Of a stretch of 64,000 nucleotides of DNA, positions 18,794 to 28,029 are shown piece after piece. Location of the stretch: positions 85,683 through 149,682 of the forward strand of contig NZ_JBBMXV010000004.1 in assembly GCF_037996645.1 (NCBI RefSeq), given 5' to 3'. Positions within the stretch are counted from its first letter, which is position 1. Every line of letters begins with the position of its first letter. This stretch comes from Halalkalicoccus tibetensis (GTDB lineage: Archaea; Halobacteriota; Halobacteria; Halobacteriales; Halalkalicoccaceae). The notes under the pieces were generated by a model. It was not told the origin of the DNA. It made no database searches and saw nothing but the letters and a program-made list of their open reading frames with translations. The position numbers and the translations under genes were made by a program.

Positions 18794-19591
18794 ATGAACG
18801 TAGGCGTCACCGACGGGAAACCGCGCGTCAACGAGTACATGACCCGCGACGTGGTGACGGTCTCGCCCGACGCCTCGGTCGGGAAGGTGGCCACGCGGAT
18901 CGCCGAGAGCGACGAACACAGCGGCTTTCCCGTCTGTGAGGGTCGGCGCGTCGAGGGGTTCGTCAGCGCCCGCGACCTGCTGCTCGCGAACGACGGCGAG
19001 CCGATCTTCAAGGTGATGAGCACGGACCTCGTCGTCGCCCACCCCCGGATGAAGGTGACCGACGCCGCCCGGGTCATCCTCCGGTCGGGCATCCAGAAGC
19101 TCCCGGTCGTCGACGACGCGGGCAACCTCGTCGGGATCATCTCGAACGCCGACGTGATCCGCAGCCAGATCGAGCGCGCCACCCCCGAGAAGGTCGGCAA
19201 GCTGATCCGCACCCTCGAGAGCATCCACGACATCTCCGTGAGCGAACAGCGCCGCACCGTCCCGCTCTCGAACCTCGTCCCGACCCAGGGGAAGGTCTAC
19301 GCCGACGAACTCGAAGGCCGGCGCTACGAGCTCGAACACGGGCTCGCCGAGCCGCTGGTCGTGATCGACGTCGACGGCCGGCTCCTGCTCGCCGACGGCC
19401 ACCACCGGGTCATGGCCGCCGACAGGCTCGACATCGGGGAGATGGACGCCTACGTGATCGTCATCGACGAGGAGCTCGAACTCGGAATGGAGCGGACCGC
19501 CCGCAAGGAGGGGCTCTCCTCGATCGACGACATCGCGGTGGTCGATTACGCGCGCCACCCGTTGGTCGAGACGACCGAACGGCTCCAGTGA
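18794..19591 (+). CDS. CBS-pair plus ParB-like nuclease-fold protein (265 aa)
   Basis: Two CBS motifs occupy about residues 10-66 and 74-127 (VNEYMTRDVVTVSPDASVGK; VVDDAGNLVGIISNADVIRS), a module that usually senses adenine nucleotides. From about 150 a ParB/sulfiredoxin-like domain follows (PLSNLVPTQGKVYADELEGR) with LLADGHHRVMAADRL at 198-212, the box where ParB proteins bind CTP and phosphate. No helix-turn-helix DNA-binding domain is present, so it is not a chromosome-partition ParB. Fusions of this kind occur in haloarchaea and methanogens; the function is unknown. It follows the DHH-TrkA gene by 36 bases, suggesting a shared nucleotide-linked role (inference). Confidence 0.85.
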   Translation: MNVGVTDGKPRVNEYMTRDVVTVSPDASVGKVATRIAESDEHSGFPVCEGRRVEGFVSARDLLLANDGEPIFKVMSTDLVVAHPRMKVTDAARVILRSGIQKLPVVDDAGNLVGIISNADVIRSQIERATPEKVGKLIRTLESIHDISVSEQRRTVPLSNLVPTQGKVYADELEGRRYELEHGLAEPLVVIDVDGRLLLADGHHRVMAADRLDIGEMDAYVIVIDEELELGMERTARKEGLSSIDDIAVVDYARHPLVETTERLQ

Positions 19592-19592
19592 C

Positions 19593-19736
19593 TCACCCCG
19601 ATCGACCGATCAGAGCACCGTCGGCGGGGCGGTCAGTCTTCACCTCCATCTCGCCGAGCTGGATACAGTTCAGACAGGGCACGGTTCGGAGCGGCTCGCC
19701 GCAATGCTGGCAACACCAGTCGGGATAGCGGACCAT
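19593..19736 (-). CDS. 47-aa zinc-ribbon micro-protein
   Basis: I found this by translating the reverse strand from the ATG at 19736 to the TGA at 19593-19595. The peptide starts MVRYPDWCCQHCGEPLRTVP and continues CLNCIQLGEMEVKT. Cys9-x2-Cys12 and Cys21-x2-Cys24 form a two-knuckle zinc ribbon, with a further Cys8 and His11. Haloarchaea encode many such small zinc-finger proteins, several shown to affect fitness in Haloferax. A strong TATA (19764-19773) lies about 30 bases upstream on this strand. It converges with the CBS-ParB gene, whose stop is two bases away. Function unknown. Confidence 0.72.
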   Translation of the reverse strand: MVRYPDWCCQHCGEPLRTVPCLNCIQLGEMEVKTDRPADGALIGRSG

Positions 19737-19740
19737 GAGT

Positions 19741-19848
19741 TACGTCAGACATATGTATTTCTACTTATATAAATTTTAACCAAAATATCCCAAAAAAATA
19801 CGCCGGCTCGCCCGGAATCCTTAATGGTCGTCCCGGCAAAATCGGGGT
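19741..19848. promoter_or_regulatory. AT-rich divergent promoter region, zinc ribbon / mutase
   Basis: The segment 19741-19800 is strikingly AT-rich compared with its surroundings. TTATATAA at 19765-19772 is self-complementary and can serve as TATA box on either strand; on the reverse strand it lies about 30 bases before the zinc-ribbon start. For the mutase gene CCTTAATGG at about 19817-19825 is the better element, giving a leaderless start at 19849. Confidence 0.55.
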
Positions 19849-21555
<1,707 letters not shown>

Positions 21556-21618
21556 CCACCCTCTTGTGTCCGTCAGATGAGAGATACCGTGTACGGTTTT
21601 GTGCCTCCCGAACGGAGG

Positions 21619-21626
21619 GGAGGTGA
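21619..21626 (+). promoter_or_regulatory. Full Shine-Dalgarno site of the HbpS-like gene
   Basis: GGAGGTGA matches the 3' end of haloarchaeal 16S rRNA and sits six bases before the ATG at 21633, so this mRNA is probably leadered, unlike most genes here. CCTCCC at 21604-21609 can pair either with GGAGG (21614-21618) or with GGGAGG (21618-21623), which would hide the site; the two pairings exclude each other. Confidence 0.5.
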
Positions 21627-21632
21627 GAAACC

Positions 21633-22043
21633 ATGAACGACATCGAACTCGGGGCGGCGACGAACGTGATCGAGGCGGCGGAGGCGAAGGCCGAGGAGAT
21701 CGACGTTCCGATGTGTATCGCCGTCGTCGACCGCGGAGCGAACCTCGTCGCCTTCCATCGGATGGACGGGGCGATGCTCGCGAGCGTCGACATCGCCCAG
21801 GGGAAGGCCTACACCGCGGTCGGCCTCCGGATGCCGACGGACGAGCTGGCGGCCGAGGCCCAGCCGGGCGAGTCGCTGTTCGGGGTCGAGGCGACCAACG
21901 ACGGCCGGATCGTCGTCTTCGGGGGCGGGTTCCCGCTCCGGTCCGACGGGGAGATCGTCGGCGGTATCGGCGTCAGCGGCGGAGTCGTCGACGAGGACAT
22001 GGCGGTCGCGGAGGCCGGCGTCGAGGCGTTCGAGGAGGAGTAA
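21633..22043 (+). CDS. HbpS/GlcG-family haem-degrading-like protein (136 aa)
   Basis: Single-domain member of the GlcG/HbpS family (Pfam PF03928): ANVIEAAEAKAEEIDVPMCIAVVD-type start, then GANLVAFHRMDGAMLASVDIAQGKAYTAV and the glycine-rich end GEIVGGIGVSGGVVDEDMAVAEAGVEAF. Relatives bind haem or cobalamin, and some act as extracellular iron/redox sensors or accompany glycolate and diol metabolism. No signal peptide is present, so it is cytoplasmic. It lies between the mutase large subunit and an acyl-CoA ligase; a cofactor-linked role near the B12 enzyme is conceivable but unproven. Confidence 0.85.
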   Translation: MNDIELGAATNVIEAAEAKAEEIDVPMCIAVVDRGANLVAFHRMDGAMLASVDIAQGKAYTAVGLRMPTDELAAEAQPGESLFGVEATNDGRIVVFGGGFPLRSDGEIVGGIGVSGGVVDEDMAVAEAGVEAFEEE

Positions 22044-22061
22044 CCGCCCGACGAAAACGTA

Positions 22062-22078
22062 TATCACGATTTGTGATA
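22062..22078. promoter_or_regulatory. Inverted repeat over the acyl-CoA ligase promoter
   Basis: TATCAC-GATTT-GTGATA is a perfect 6-bp inverted repeat with a five-base centre. It overlaps the only TATA-like element (GTATATCA, from 22059) upstream of the ligase start at 22094, in the position where a repressor would block TBP/TFB. The binding protein is unknown; a fatty-acid or acyl-CoA responsive regulator is an inference. Confidence 0.5.
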
Positions 22079-22093
22079 AACGTTCGTCGAGGT

Positions 22094-23701
22094 ATGCACA
22101 AGCCACTGCTGACGACCGACTTCCTCGACAGAGCGCGCAGGCATTACGGCGACCGGGAGGCCGTGGTGGCGACGACGGAGGAGCGATACACGTACGACGA
22201 GCTGGGCGAGCGGGTCGATCGGCTCTCGGCGGCCCTCCAGGAGCGGGGGATCGGGAAGGGCGACCGGGTAGCGGTGCTCGACCCGAACACCCACTACCAC
22301 CTCGAGGCCGCCTACGCGATCATGCAGCTGGGTGCGATCCACACGCCGCTGAACTACCGGCTGGTCCCCGACGACTTCGAGTACGTCCTGAACGACGCGG
22401 GCGTGACGGCGGTCATCGCGGACCACGAGCACGCCGGGAAGATCGAGCCGATCCGCGACTCGGTGCCCACGGAGCTCTACGTCTCGAACGACGCGGGCGC
22501 GACCGAGGGCGACTGGGAGGACTTCGAGACGCTGATCGACCGGAACGGCGAGTACGACCGCCCCGAGATGAGCGAGGACGAGGTCATCACGATCAACTAC
22601 ACCTCGGGGACGACCGGCGATCCGAAGGGCGTCTGTCGGACCCACAGGGGCGAGACGATCCACGCCTACCTCGTCTCCGTCCACCAGGAGGTCCGTGACG
22701 ACGACGTCTACCTGTGGACGCTGCCGATGTTCCACGTCAACGGCTGGGGTCACATCTACGCGGTCACGGGGATGGGCGCGAAACACGTCTGTACGCGGGG
22801 GATCGACGCCGAGTGGATCCTCGAGACCGTTCGCGAGGAGGGCGTCTCATACCTCTGTGCCGCACCGACCGTGTTGAACATGCTGATCGAGCGCTACGAG
22901 GAGACCGGCGAGGACACCCGGGGGACGAACCCCGTCCGGGCGGCCACCGCGGGCGCCGCGCCGCCCGAGGCGACGATCCGCACGATCGAGGACGAGTTCG
23001 GCTGGCACCTCAAACACGTCTACGGCGCGACCGAGACGGGGCCGCTGATCACGACCTCGGACGCCGGACGCCTCCTGCCGGAGGGGACCGAACGGTTCTC
23101 GATCAAGAAGCGCCAGGGACTCGGCTATCTCGGCACCGACGTCCGGGTCGTCGACGAGGACGGCGCGGACGTCCCCCGCGACGAGGGCACGATCGGCGAG
23201 ATCGTCGTCCGGGGCAACCAGGTGATGGACGGCTACTGGGAGAAGCCCGAGGCCACCGAGGAGGCGTTCTCCGAGCGGATCGAGGGCTACTACCACACCG
23301 GCGACCTGGCCGTCGTCGACGAGCACGGCATGGTCTCGATCCAGGACAGGAAGAAGGACATCATCATCTCGGGCGGCGAGAACATCTCCTCGATCGAGCT
23401 CGAGGACACCCTGTTCGAACATCCCGAGGTGGCCGACGCCGCGGTGATCCCCGCGCCCAGCGAGAAGTGGGGCGAGACCCCGAAGGCGTTCGTCGTGCCG
23501 GCCAATGGCGACCCCGAGAACCCGGGGACGAGCGCCGAGGCGATCGCCGAGTTCACCCGCGAGCGCCTCGCGGGCTACAAGGCCGTCCACGAGGTCGAGT
23601 TCGTCGAGGAGCTCCCCACGACGGCCACCGGCAAGATCCAGAAGTTCGAGCTCCGCCAGAAGGAGTGGGACGAGGAGGACCGGATGGTCGGGGAGGGATG
23701 A
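22094..23701 (+). CDS. Acyl-CoA ligase (AMP-forming)
   Basis: Activates a carboxylic acid to its CoA thioester through an acyl-adenylate. The ATG at 22094 is chosen because the frame upstream reads through the HbpS-like gene. The 535-aa protein has the P-loop-like YTSGTTGDPKG (169-179), the adenine motif YGATETGPL, the hinge region YHTGDLAVVDEHG with IQDRKKDIIISGGENISSIE, and the catalytic Lys motif TATGKIQKFELR near the C-terminus. It resembles the medium/long-chain acyl-CoA synthetase group, but substrate length cannot be read from sequence. The promoter carries a palindrome (22062-22078). Confidence 0.92.
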   Translation: MHKPLLTTDFLDRARRHYGDREAVVATTEERYTYDELGERVDRLSAALQERGIGKGDRVAVLDPNTHYHLEAAYAIMQLGAIHTPLNYRLVPDDFEYVLNDAGVTAVIADHEHAGKIEPIRDSVPTELYVSNDAGATEGDWEDFETLIDRNGEYDRPEMSEDEVITINYTSGTTGDPKGVCRTHRGETIHAYLVSVHQEVRDDDVYLWTLPMFHVNGWGHIYAVTGMGAKHVCTRGIDAEWILETVREEGVSYLCAAPTVLNMLIERYEETGEDTRGTNPVRAATAGAAPPEATIRTIEDEFGWHLKHVYGATETGPLITTSDAGRLLPEGTERFSIKKRQGLGYLGTDVRVVDEDGADVPRDEGTIGEIVVRGNQVMDGYWEKPEATEEAFSERIEGYYHTGDLAVVDEHGMVSIQDRKKDIIISGGENISSIELEDTLFEHPEVADAAVIPAPSEKWGETPKAFVVPANGDPENPGTSAEAIAEFTRERLAGYKAVHEVEFVEELPTTATGKIQKFELRQKEWDEEDRMVGEG

Positions 23702-23755
23702 ACGCGTCCCGTCCCGGCGCCTGAACGGCCCCTGGGCTCGCGGCGAGCGCCCGGT

Positions 23756-24061
23756 TCAGTCCTCGGGGGCGACGTAGCGCACGGCGAGCAGCAGCACTCC
23801 GAGTATGACGGCGATCGTTATCGAGCCGTAGGCGGCGAGTCCGATCGGCGTCGGCGGGATCGGGATCACGCCGAGCAGCGCGACCGATTCGAGGTCGTCG
23901 ATCATGAACCCGAGGATCAGCCCCATGACCCCGGCGAAGACGACCAGTCCGGTGTAGATCGCAACGACGACGCGCTCGCCGGCCACCCCGCGCGAACCGG
24001 CGGTAGCAGATTCGTTCACACCGGGGGTTCGGCGGGCGAAGCGATGAGGCTTTCCCTCCAC
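23756..24061 (-). CDS. Small membrane protein of the oxidase locus (probably DUF7520 family)
   Basis: Up to 101 residues with a GTG start at 24061; a second GTG at 24019 (VNESATAGSRG) would give 87 residues and may be the real start. Three hydrophobic segments are seen: VVVAIYTGLVVFAGVMGLILGF, then SVALLGVIPIPPTPIGLAAY and SITIAVILGVLLLAVRYV. To my recollection it belongs to a haloarchaeal family (DUF7520) found beside ctaD. It lies downstream of ctaD on the same strand, separated by a 34-residue ORF on the other strand. The function is unknown; an accessory oxidase subunit is possible. Confidence 0.68.
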   Translation of the reverse strand: MEGKPHRFARRTPGVNESATAGSRGVAGERVVVAIYTGLVVFAGVMGLILGFMIDDLESVALLGVIPIPPTPIGLAAYGSITIAVILGVLLLAVRYVAPED

Positions 24062-24078
24062 CGATCCGACCTCGGGTA

Positions 24079-24183
24079 ATGCTCGACAGAGAACTAACCG
24101 AAAAGGAGCTACTGGCGCTCGTTCTCGGCGGGATTGCCGTCCTGATGGGGATGACGGCGTTCTTCATCGTCATAACCGGGTAG
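24079..24183 (+). CDS. 34-aa single-helix membrane micro-protein
   Basis: ATG at 24079 to TAG at 24181-24183. The peptide MLDRELTEKELLALVLGGIA continues VLMGMTAFFIVITG. A charged cytoplasmic-looking start is followed by one hydrophobic helix of about 21 residues. It lies between the reverse genes ctaD and the DUF7520-like protein, in the opposite direction, with no clear TATA box or Shine-Dalgarno. Its composition is that of a real tail-anchored or single-span micro-protein, comparable to the tiny helper subunits of haem-copper oxidases, but I know no family name. Confidence 0.5.
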   Translation: MLDRELTEKELLALVLGGIAVLMGMTAFFIVITG

Positions 24184-24213
24184 AAAAGCGCGTTCGAAAC
24201 CGCCCGCGGTCGC

Positions 24214-25989
24214 TTACTCGTCGGGGTCGTCGGTGACCGACCCGCCGTCGGCCATCGCCGCCCCGTCGCCCGAGGCGTCCTCGCCGCCGTCGGCCAGCTG
24301 CGTCTCGAGTTTTCGCTCGAACCAGGTCCATTCCTGGGTGACCAGACCGTCGTCCTTGAGGTTCCACGGGTCGCCGTCCTCGACGCGCGGCCCCTCGAGC
24401 CACGACTGGACGATGTTGAACAGGAAGACGAGCCCGCCGATGAACAGCAGGAACGCGCCGACCGACGTGATCTGGTGGAGACCTGCATAGGCGGGCAGAT
24501 ACTCGGCGTACCGGCGGGGCATGCCGCCGTAGCCCAGCAGGATCATCGCGAAGAACGTCACGTTCGTCCCGATGAAGGAGAGCCAGAAGTGCACCAGCCC
24601 GAGCTTGCGCTGGTACATCCGGCCCGAGACCAGCGGGAACCAGTAGTAGACGCCCGCGAACAGCGCGAAGCCGATCGCGCCCATTACGATGTAGTGGAAG
24701 TGCCCGACGACGTAGTAGGTCGCGTGGAGCACCTGGTCGACGGGGATCGAGGCGAGGAACACGCCCGTAACGCCGCCGATGATGAAGTTCGAGACGAAGC
24801 CGATACAGAACAGCATCGGCACCGTCAGCCGGAGGCGACCGGCCCACAGCGTGGTGATCCAGTTAAAGACCTTCACCGCACTGGGCACCGCGATCGCCAA
24901 CGACACCGCCATGAACGCCGCGCGGATCCGCGGGTCGATACCCGTGGTGAACATGTGGTGGGCCCAGACGCCGAACGAAAGGACGCCGATCGCGAGCGTC
25001 GAGTAGACGACGAACTTGAAGCCGAACAGCTTCCGGCCCGCGAAGCGGGGCAGGATCAGGCTGACCAGCCCCATCGGCGGCAGCACGAGGATGTAGACTT
25101 CTGGGTGGCCGAAGAACCAGAACAGGTGCTGGTAGAGGATATACCCCCCGCCGTCGGTGGTGAAGAAGGTCGTCCCGAGGTTCCGGTCGAGCAGCAGCAT
25201 GACCAGGACGCTACCCAGAAGCGGGAAGGCGAAGAGGATCAGTCCCGACTGGACGAGCATCGTCCACGAGAAGATGTCGAGGCGCTCCCAGCCGACGTCG
25301 GGCGCGCGCTCGGTGAAGATGGTCGCGATGAAGTTGATCGCGCCCATGGTCGCGCTGATCCCCGAGAGATGCAGCCCCAGCAGCATCAGGTCGAGCCCGA
25401 GGGTGTCCTGCTCGATTGACATCGGCGGGTAGATCGTCCAGCCCGACTGTGCGGGGTCGACCCCGACCGCGAGCAGGGCGAAGGGGATCCAGATCAGGAC
25501 GCCCGCGATCGGCAGCAGCCAGAAGGCGATGGCGTTGACCCGGGGGAACGCCATGTCGTCGGCTCCGATCAGAAGCGGGATGAAGTAGTTCGCGAACGCC
25601 GAGATCATCGGCGTCCCGAACAGGAACAGCATCGTGACCCCGTGGCTCGTCATCAGCGAGTTGTACATCTCGGGCTGGATGAGCACCGATTCGGGCGAGA
25701 AGAGCTCGGTCCGCATGAGCGTCACCGCGATCCCGCCGATGGCAAGCGCTATCGTTCCGAAGAGCCCGTAGAGGAGCCCGATGTCCTTGTGGTCGACCGT
25801 CGTCAGCCAGCGGGTGATCCCGCCGGGTTTCTCCTGTGTCTCGTACGCGTCGTCGTCGATCGCACGCCCACCCCCACTGGCGAGCGGCGTGTATGAGCGC
25901 CAGTCCTCGATGCGGGTGATCCAGCCTGCGACGATCAGCAGGAAGAGCCCCATCAGGACGGTCAAGGCTATTTGCCCGTCTATCTGCAT
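24214..25989 (-). CDS. ctaD: Haem-copper oxidase subunit I
   Basis: Catalytic subunit of the terminal oxidase that reduces O2 to water; 591 residues with an extra N-terminal helix (MQIDGQIALTVLMGLFLLIV) before the usual twelve. The core starts at TTVDHKDIGLLYGLFG. Low-spin haem ligand: His in SLMTSHGVTMLFLFG. CuB and the His-Tyr crosslink: FWFFGHPEVYILVLPPMG and WAHHMFTTG. High-spin and second low-spin haem ligands: VVGHFHYIVMGAIG. GHPEVY marks an A-type enzyme with a K channel. A polar tail of about 60 residues follows. A TATA-like TTCATTACG lies about 30 bases before the start. Confidence 0.97.
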   Translation of the reverse strand: MQIDGQIALTVLMGLFLLIVAGWITRIEDWRSYTPLASGGGRAIDDDAYETQEKPGGITRWLTTVDHKDIGLLYGLFGTIALAIGGIAVTLMRTELFSPESVLIQPEMYNSLMTSHGVTMLFLFGTPMISAFANYFIPLLIGADDMAFPRVNAIAFWLLPIAGVLIWIPFALLAVGVDPAQSGWTIYPPMSIEQDTLGLDLMLLGLHLSGISATMGAINFIATIFTERAPDVGWERLDIFSWTMLVQSGLILFAFPLLGSVLVMLLLDRNLGTTFFTTDGGGYILYQHLFWFFGHPEVYILVLPPMGLVSLILPRFAGRKLFGFKFVVYSTLAIGVLSFGVWAHHMFTTGIDPRIRAAFMAVSLAIAVPSAVKVFNWITTLWAGRLRLTVPMLFCIGFVSNFIIGGVTGVFLASIPVDQVLHATYYVVGHFHYIVMGAIGFALFAGVYYWFPLVSGRMYQRKLGLVHFWLSFIGTNVTFFAMILLGYGGMPRRYAEYLPAYAGLHQITSVGAFLLFIGGLVFLFNIVQSWLEGPRVEDGDPWNLKDDGLVTQEWTWFERKLETQLADGGEDASGDGAAMADGGSVTDDPDE

Positions 25990-26074
25990 ACGACTCCCTC
26001 AGTAACGGAGCGTAATGAAACGTTAGGTTCCGACCGCGCGAGAAACCGGCTGCCAGCGTAGCGCCGTCAGGTTG

Positions 26075-26311
26075 TTAGATGCGCTTTGCGGTCGCGTAGG
26101 TCAGATGCAACAGTCCCCAGATCATGCTGATCATGATCGTCCACATGTAGATGTCCATCAACGCCCCGTCGCGCCACCCTTCGGGGATCGTCACCGCGAA
26201 GAGGACGAAGAAGAACAACAGGATGCCGAACGGCACGAGGTTCACCGTCGAGTCGAGCAGCGTCTCCTTGTTGAAGACACGGTCGTCGAGCAGTCGGCTC
26301 ATACTCGGCAT
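26075..26311 (-). CDS. Small two-helix membrane protein (probably DUF6684), oxidase locus
   Basis: 78 residues with FNKETLLDSTVNLVPFGILL at the start of helix 1 and GALMDIYMWTIMISMIWGLL around helix 2. The NKETLLDxTVNLVPFGI signature is, from memory, that of the haloarchaeal DUF6684 family found next to ctaD. The gene lies 85 bases upstream of ctaD on the same strand. It may be a small structural subunit or assembly factor of the oxidase; this is inferred from position. Confidence 0.75.
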   Translation of the reverse strand: MPSMSRLLDDRVFNKETLLDSTVNLVPFGILLFFFVLFAVTIPEGWRDGALMDIYMWTIMISMIWGLLHLTYATAKRI

Positions 26312-26349
26312 TGATCGCCGCCGATCAAATAGCTAGTGGTTCCCGACGG

Positions 26350-26733
26350 CTACACCGGGGCCTGGCGCTGGAGGAACACGCGCCCGAGGATCGAGCCCGC
26401 GACACAGAGCAGGCCCGCGACCGCGATCGAGATCGCCCGGAAGCCGACGTCGAAGGCCCCGCCGCCGCCGAGCGGGTAGAGCGTCGTGAGCACGATCCCC
26501 ACGATCGCCAGGGCGGTCCCGAGCACGCCGATGAACACCCACGGGCTATCGGCGTAGCCCGACTCGCTCATGATCCCCCCGAGGCTGCCGACGAGCAACA
26601 ACAGCCCCCCGACCGCGAGCGGGATGAGGTCGAGGACGACCCCGACCTCCGAGAGGCCCAACCCCAGGGCGATGAACATTGGCCAAGGGCTGGCCTTGCG
26701 GTGTCGGTCGCTTAGTCCGTTTTCCTCTTCCAT
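26350..26733 (-). CDS. Four-helix membrane protein of the oxidase locus (probably DUF7541)
   Basis: Starting at the ATG at 26733 the protein has 127 residues. It opens with MEEENGLSDRHRKASPWPMF and then has four hydrophobic helices, among them IALGLGLSEVGVVLDLIPLA and SPWVFIGVLGTALAIVGIVL. The frame is open much further upstream, but only this part is protein-like. I believe it is the haloarchaeal cox-cluster family DUF7541. It is in line with DUF6684-like and ctaD genes. Function unknown. Confidence 0.72.
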   Translation of the reverse strand: MEEENGLSDRHRKASPWPMFIALGLGLSEVGVVLDLIPLAVGGLLLLVGSLGGIMSESGYADSPWVFIGVLGTALAIVGIVLTTLYPLGGGGAFDVGFRAISIAVAGLLCVAGSILGRVFLQRQAPV

Positions 26734-26771
26734 GGCCGAGCTACGGGCTAGCCGACTGAAAACCCATCGAA

Positions 26772-27035
26772 CTACGCGAGCACGAGGTAGAGATAGAGGA
26801 ACGTGAAATACATCCCGATCAGCACCGCGAGCGCCTTCAGGCGGAACCGTTTGATTTCGTCGTTCTCCGCGCGGTAGACCTCGGCGAACCGCGTCCGGTC
26901 CTCCTCGGTGAGCGTCTCGGGGTGCTCGAGACCCCGATGGAACGTCACGTACTCTGCGCGCGCGAACGGCCGCCCGCACTGTGGACAGGTGTGATCCTCC
27001 CCATCCGCGGGGCGGTCGATGACGGTCCGGTCCAT
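26772..27035 (-). CDS. C2H2-type zinc-finger membrane-anchored protein (probably DUF7410)
   Basis: 87 residues from the ATG at 27035. The N-terminal part has a C2H2-like finger, HTCPQCGRPFARAEYVTFHR followed by GLEHPETL: Cys-x2-Cys and two His. The C-terminal end is one hydrophobic helix (ALAVLIGMYFTFLYLYLVLA), so the finger is tethered to the membrane. It lies head-to-head with the subunit III gene, about 90 bases away. A metal-delivery or assembly role for the oxidase is inference. Confidence 0.75.
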   Translation of the reverse strand: MDRTVIDRPADGEDHTCPQCGRPFARAEYVTFHRGLEHPETLTEEDRTRFAEVYRAENDEIKRFRLKALAVLIGMYFTFLYLYLVLA

Positions 27036-27123
27036 GGGGGGCGTCGTCGCTCGGGCTGGTTGTAGGTTCCGGACCGCGGCGAGGTTGGGAGGATTTTTGG
27101 TAGTCGACGCGAAAGCCCCTCCC

Positions 27124-28029
27124 ATGTCCGTTGAAGACTCCGGAGACGATCACGGCCATCACCTCCCGGCCGTCGAGGACTGGCCCCACGGGTTCGGCGA
27201 GGCCAGCTGGTGGCCCTTCGTCGCCGCGATGGGCGCCTCGGGGATTTACGTCGGGGCCGCACTGTTCATCCTCGCTCTGGGCGACCTGCCATTGCAGCCG
27301 CTCGTCGGCGGGGGCGTCCTGCTCGCGAGCGTCGCCGTCTTCCTCGTCGGGCTGTACGGCTGGACGTACCACGCGTTCATCAAGGCGTTCTGGGAGGCCG
27401 ACGGCCACACCGACAACAGCAGTCTCAGATGGGGGATGTTGCTGTTCCTCTGTACGGAGGTCGCGACCTTCGGCGCCGTCTTCGTTTACTACTTCCAGAT
27501 CCGGATCGCCTCCTGGCCGCCCGCCGACTTCGATGTCATCTCCGGACCGCTCGTGGCGGGGAGGTTCACGCTCGGATCGATCCAGATCCCGATCATCAAC
27601 GAGCTCGTCCTGCTCAACACGCTGATCCTGATCATCAGCAGCGGGACGATCCACTGGGCGCACATCCAGCTCCGGAAGAACAACCGCCGAAACTTCATCG
27701 TCGGGCTCGGAGTCACGCTCCTCCTGGGCGTTATCTTCCTCGCCGGTCAGGGCTACGAGTACTACGAGTTCATCGTCGAGTACGGCTTCACCCTCGCCGC
27801 GGCCGAACAGGCGCTGTACGCGAGCGCCTTCTACGGGCTGACCGGCCTCCACGGCCTCCACGTCGCGATGGGTGCGGTGCTGCTGGCCATCGTCTTCGTT
27901 CGCGCGCTCTACGGGCAGTACTCCGCCGAGCGCCACACTTCCGTCTCGACGGTCTCGATGTATTGGCACTTCGTCGACGTCGTCTGGGTGTTCCTCGTCG
28001 TCGTCCTCTACCTGGGCGCGGTCGTCTGA
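27124..28029 (+). CDS. coxC: Haem-copper oxidase subunit III
   Basis: Subunit III of the terminal oxidase, 301 residues from the ATG at 27124, seven hydrophobic helices. Typical segments are WWPFVAAMGASGIYVGAALF, FLCTEVATFGAVFVYYFQI with the conserved Glu, SGTIHWAHIQLRKNNRR, and GLTGLHGLHVAMGAVLLA followed by YWHFVDVVWVFLVVVLYLG. The His-rich start (DDHGHHLP) is unusual and may bind metal. Transcribed away from ctaD. It is followed by the AT-rich island. Confidence 0.95.
   Translation: MSVEDSGDDHGHHLPAVEDWPHGFGEASWWPFVAAMGASGIYVGAALFILALGDLPLQPLVGGGVLLASVAVFLVGLYGWTYHAFIKAFWEADGHTDNSSLRWGMLLFLCTEVATFGAVFVYYFQIRIASWPPADFDVISGPLVAGRFTLGSIQIPIINELVLLNTLILIISSGTIHWAHIQLRKNNRRNFIVGLGVTLLLGVIFLAGQGYEYYEFIVEYGFTLAAAEQALYASAFYGLTGLHGLHVAMGAVLLAIVFVRALYGQYSAERHTSVSTVSMYWHFVDVVWVFLVVVLYLGAVV

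Noticed and set aside
21599..22093. Long N-terminal extension of the acyl-CoA ligase
   Set aside because: The extension lies antiphase on the HbpS-like gene, is Arg/Gly-rich, and the promoter palindrome lies inside it.
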